Source of the DNA: Dipylidium caninum
Lineage: Eukaryota > Platyhelminthes > Cestoda > Cyclophyllidea > Dipylidiidae
Direction of reading: 5' to 3'
DNA length: 64,000 nucleotides
Assembly (NCBI GenBank): GCA_017562135.1
Contig: QEYB01000158.1
Coordinates: forward strand, 186,001-250,000
The notes under the pieces are model-generated. The model was not told the DNA's origin and made no database searches. It saw nothing but the letters and a program-made list of their open reading frames with translations. This document shows, piece by piece, positions 61,153 through 64,000 of the stretch. Made by a program: the position numbers and the translations under genes. Positions within the stretch are counted from its first letter, which is position 1. Every line of letters begins with the position of its first letter.

Positions 61153-64000
61153 TCTCATCGCGTCATTCTCTCTCATCACCACGGACAGGGAGAGGTACTG
61201 AGATAAAGACATTTCATCCCCATTGCCTACGTCTTTGAATGAAATCAGAGTCGGTCCCCTCTCGATTGCCTCGCCCCCATGATTCTGCCGACGGAGGTGG
61301 CAATGGAGGGGACGTGAGCTTGCCGTCATCGCATGCGTTTTACTCCGGTTTTTTTTTCTCTTTTTTGTTGGTTTGACCTCAGCCCTTTTTTGTGTCCAAC
61401 GAGATTATAAAACAATTATTTCCTTCGTCGTGTGTTTCCTCTTTTTGTGCTCTTTTCCTGGCCTTCGTGGGGCGTCCCGAAGGCCGCTCTCTCGACCCTA
61501 GGGTTGTCTGACCGTGGGGAAGCGTTTAATGCCGTGTGAGGCGAGTGGCGTGGAAGGGGTTCGGTGGAAAGAAGCGTCAAGGCGGGCAAAAAAGCGCTGT
61601 GATGACACGTTCACGTACCGAAATTGGAAGTCTTCGGGTCATTTCAAGCGCCGTCCATCGTTCGCCATCGCTTTTTTTTCCTGCTCGGCGGAAGTTTCTC
61701 ACCTCACTCCGATTGCCCCAAGTACTTCGAAGCGGAGCGTCACGTGTTGGCGACCCTTACCGCCAAATCTGACAACAGGCCGCCCTTTCCTCCGACTCAG
61801 AGTTGACTATTAGTGCAGCAGGCCTCGTTGTCATCGCGAAACCATTCAATTCTCCGTTGCGTCTTACAAATCACACGTATGATTTCGGAGTCAGTGTGGG
61901 AGAAAAGAGGCAACACACACGAACGCAAACGTCAGCGCAACCGTCTGGACCGCAGCGAATCGAGACAGAATGCATAAATTCAGGTCCCCTCCATCCGCCG
62001 AACCCACCGACGCTCACCTCCAGGTCCACCGTCTTCGTCCGCGCTCGGGGTGACAGTCGCGCCCACTGCCTTAGTTTGGTTCATCACGAGCTGCTGTCCG
62101 AAGCCGGTCACTCGCACCCACAACCACAACTGTGGACACCAGACCGATTTGTGCGACGATACCTCCTTCCCGGGAACAATTAACTTGCCCAGGGAATGGT
62201 CAAACTTGTCACCGGGACGAGATCAGCGAACCTTCTTTTGCGCAGAAGTTGTGATTTAAAATGCCGTTTTTTGACGCGACCCTTCTTTCCTTTGCATTGT
62301 TCCACCTTGAAAAAGGATGGACAGCGAGACTTGCAATGACTTGTTGGAGCCACACCGCTTTGTATCAACTGTGGAGTGGTTTCACACCGTCTCCGGTCAT
62401 GTCCACAGTCTCGACCGGAGTGTAAATAGTGCGCCGCCGTCGGCGCCTGCTTTCCGCATAAATCAGCAATGTTTTGCGCAAACGGGAGGAAAGTGAGGCT
62501 GATGGTGGTATTCATGTTTAACATTGTGCCCAGCATCTTCCAAGCGGAAGTTAATCTGATTATTCTTTGCTGCAGCAACACCGATTGCCCTTTCTCCAGG
62601 CGTTGGTTATCCGTTTTCAGTGGAATATTCTAGCTGTTTCCTCGGTGGCGTTCTTCTCTTGACCGAGAAATCCTCCTCTTCCACTTTGTGGGTAGCCAAA
62701 ACTCCTCAAAACGGTAGAGACGGTTTTGTTTAAAGGAGATTGAGTACATAAAACAGTGTAAGACGCAGTAGGACAGGAAGGGTAGTGTCTAAAGCGTGTC
62801 TATGGACGCGATCGAGAGGTTATTGCTGACAAGTTTCAGCACGAGATGACAAAAAAGCGGATATTTTCTTGGCTTACTCAAGCCTCAACGTTCTCCCGCT
62901 CGAGGTCGCCTTGGGGCGAGTTTACTCTCCTCTGTTTACCATGTTTTGCTTGCCCAAGCCTAAGTTGAGACTTTTGTAAGTCCAATTCGTCAAATTCTGT
63001 AACATGACGCTGACCTACTGGTGATCTATCAGCGGTAACCCCGAATCAGGGGAATGTTTGGCGCTTACGATAAACACAGGAGCCTTATGACCTCATCAAA
63101 TGCATGCCCACCTCTTGACTGTTGGGATGTATGTGAGTCTTCTCCCGTCCTGCCCTCACTTGCATTAGTTTCCCCTTTCCCAGAGAAAGCCGACGGAGCA
63201 AGGTCCCATCCACCTCCAAAAATCCAGCCGTCGACAATTCGGTCTACTTATATGAAATCAGTAGAAGGGCATGCTGTGATGGTATACTAATGTGTGCACT
63301 TTTGATGTGCTCTGCTGCCAGGAGTGCGTCATTCTGATTGGTTACCGGTAACATTCTCAGTAGATGTGGGCTTGATATGGAAACGCCTAGTCAATAACCC
63401 TGACAACTCGCCTTACAAAGACATAAATTTGCTGTATGAGGGCGTATGGTCCCAACGTGAAGGGTGTCTCGGTGTTCGTAATGAATGTGTCGCCCCTGCT
63501 ACAAAACGCGACTTCACGGCAATGCAGTTAGTAGCATTCCACTCAAAATGGGCTAACTTTTGTGAGTGTTGGGGAGCAAAGGAATGCGCCACTAAGGCGG
63601 TAGAGGTAGAGGAGAAAGTGTAGAAAAAAAAATTAAATAAGAAGTATATGCATATTTCAAGTTGTTGGAACTCCTTTTCTCATCTGTTATTTTAATTTTG
63701 TAAGTCTTTTTGGCATAGACGCGGGGAAAACTTTAGGCTTGAGTGGCACATCATGGCACTTCAACCTCTCGGAAATCGCTTTGGGTCTTTACTACTCATC
63801 ACAGGTTGTGCATTTCTATTCCCTTCAAGTACGGAAAATGCGGGCAACCTTCAAGGTGTTCAGCCTTCCCGCCTCAGTCTCCACTTCACGGCAGTTGCAT
63901 GGGTTCACTAGGCGACTCGTTTCCTCAACTCGACGCTCTTCCCACCGCCCATCAGGCAAACACATGGGCGAGGTGAATTCTACGCCTCAGTGTGAGCCAG
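61153..64000. other. Right end of the window, no recognised gene
   Basis: Short open frames occur, for example 63324-63623 on the plus strand (99 codons), but none has a motif or splice pattern that I can support. Confidence 0.4.

Noticed and set aside
63324..63623. 99-codon frame near the right end
   Set aside because: No recognisable domain or splice support. It may be chance or part of a repeat that continues past the window.

Overview
The window looks like nuclear DNA of a parasitic flatworm. Tapeworm is my best guess, by inference only. The genes are intron-rich and metazoan, and the two genes at the left end contain extremely short GT-AG introns (29, 30 and 32 nt) next to introns of more than 1 kb. 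I see no bacterial operon, CRISPR or phage feature, and no tRNA or rRNA gene.

Layout. (1) 278-1981, minus strand: a complete five-exon gene for translation initiation factor eIF3 subunit k. (2) 5347-16438, plus strand, head-to-head with it: a gene of about 22 exons for an ACF1/BAZ1A-type chromatin-remodelling subunit with WAC, DDT, WHIM, partial PHD, AT-hook and weak bromodomain modules. It carries one apparent reading-frame break at about 7.18-7.21 kb. (3) 17462-19480, minus strand, convergent with ACF1: a complete four-exon HES/hairy-family repressor (bHLH, Orange domain, C-terminal WRPW), with hairy- and CSL-type sites upstream. (4) 19.6-36.9 kb: a GC- and CpG-rich stretch of about 17 kb with no gene I can recognise. 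(5) 36954-44762, plus strand: a two-exon gene for a protein resembling the beta subunit of BK channels (KCNMB), split by a 7.1 kb intron. (6) 42.2-47.0 kb: a large imperfect inverted repeat. Its left arm lies in that intron, its right arm lies past the stop codon, and its loop carries the last coding exon. (7) 49407 to about 50166, plus strand: a Yippee-like (YPEL1-4 type) zinc-binding protein with an unusual long Ser/Thr/Pro-rich tail. (8) 50.3-64 kb: mostly non-coding, with a tandem segmental duplication at 57.5-59.6 kb, long pyrimidine tracts, and one convincing but orphan terminal exon at 60781-61152.

The genes have no operon-like relationship. eIF3k is translational housekeeping, ACF1 is nucleosome spacing, HES is a developmental repressor probably downstream of Notch, KCNMB-like is a membrane excitability modulator, and YPEL is a conserved small zinc protein. 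The gene models were built by reading splice signals and comparing with remembered family sequences. Exon phases were checked by arithmetic for eIF3k, HES, KCNMB-like and most of ACF1.
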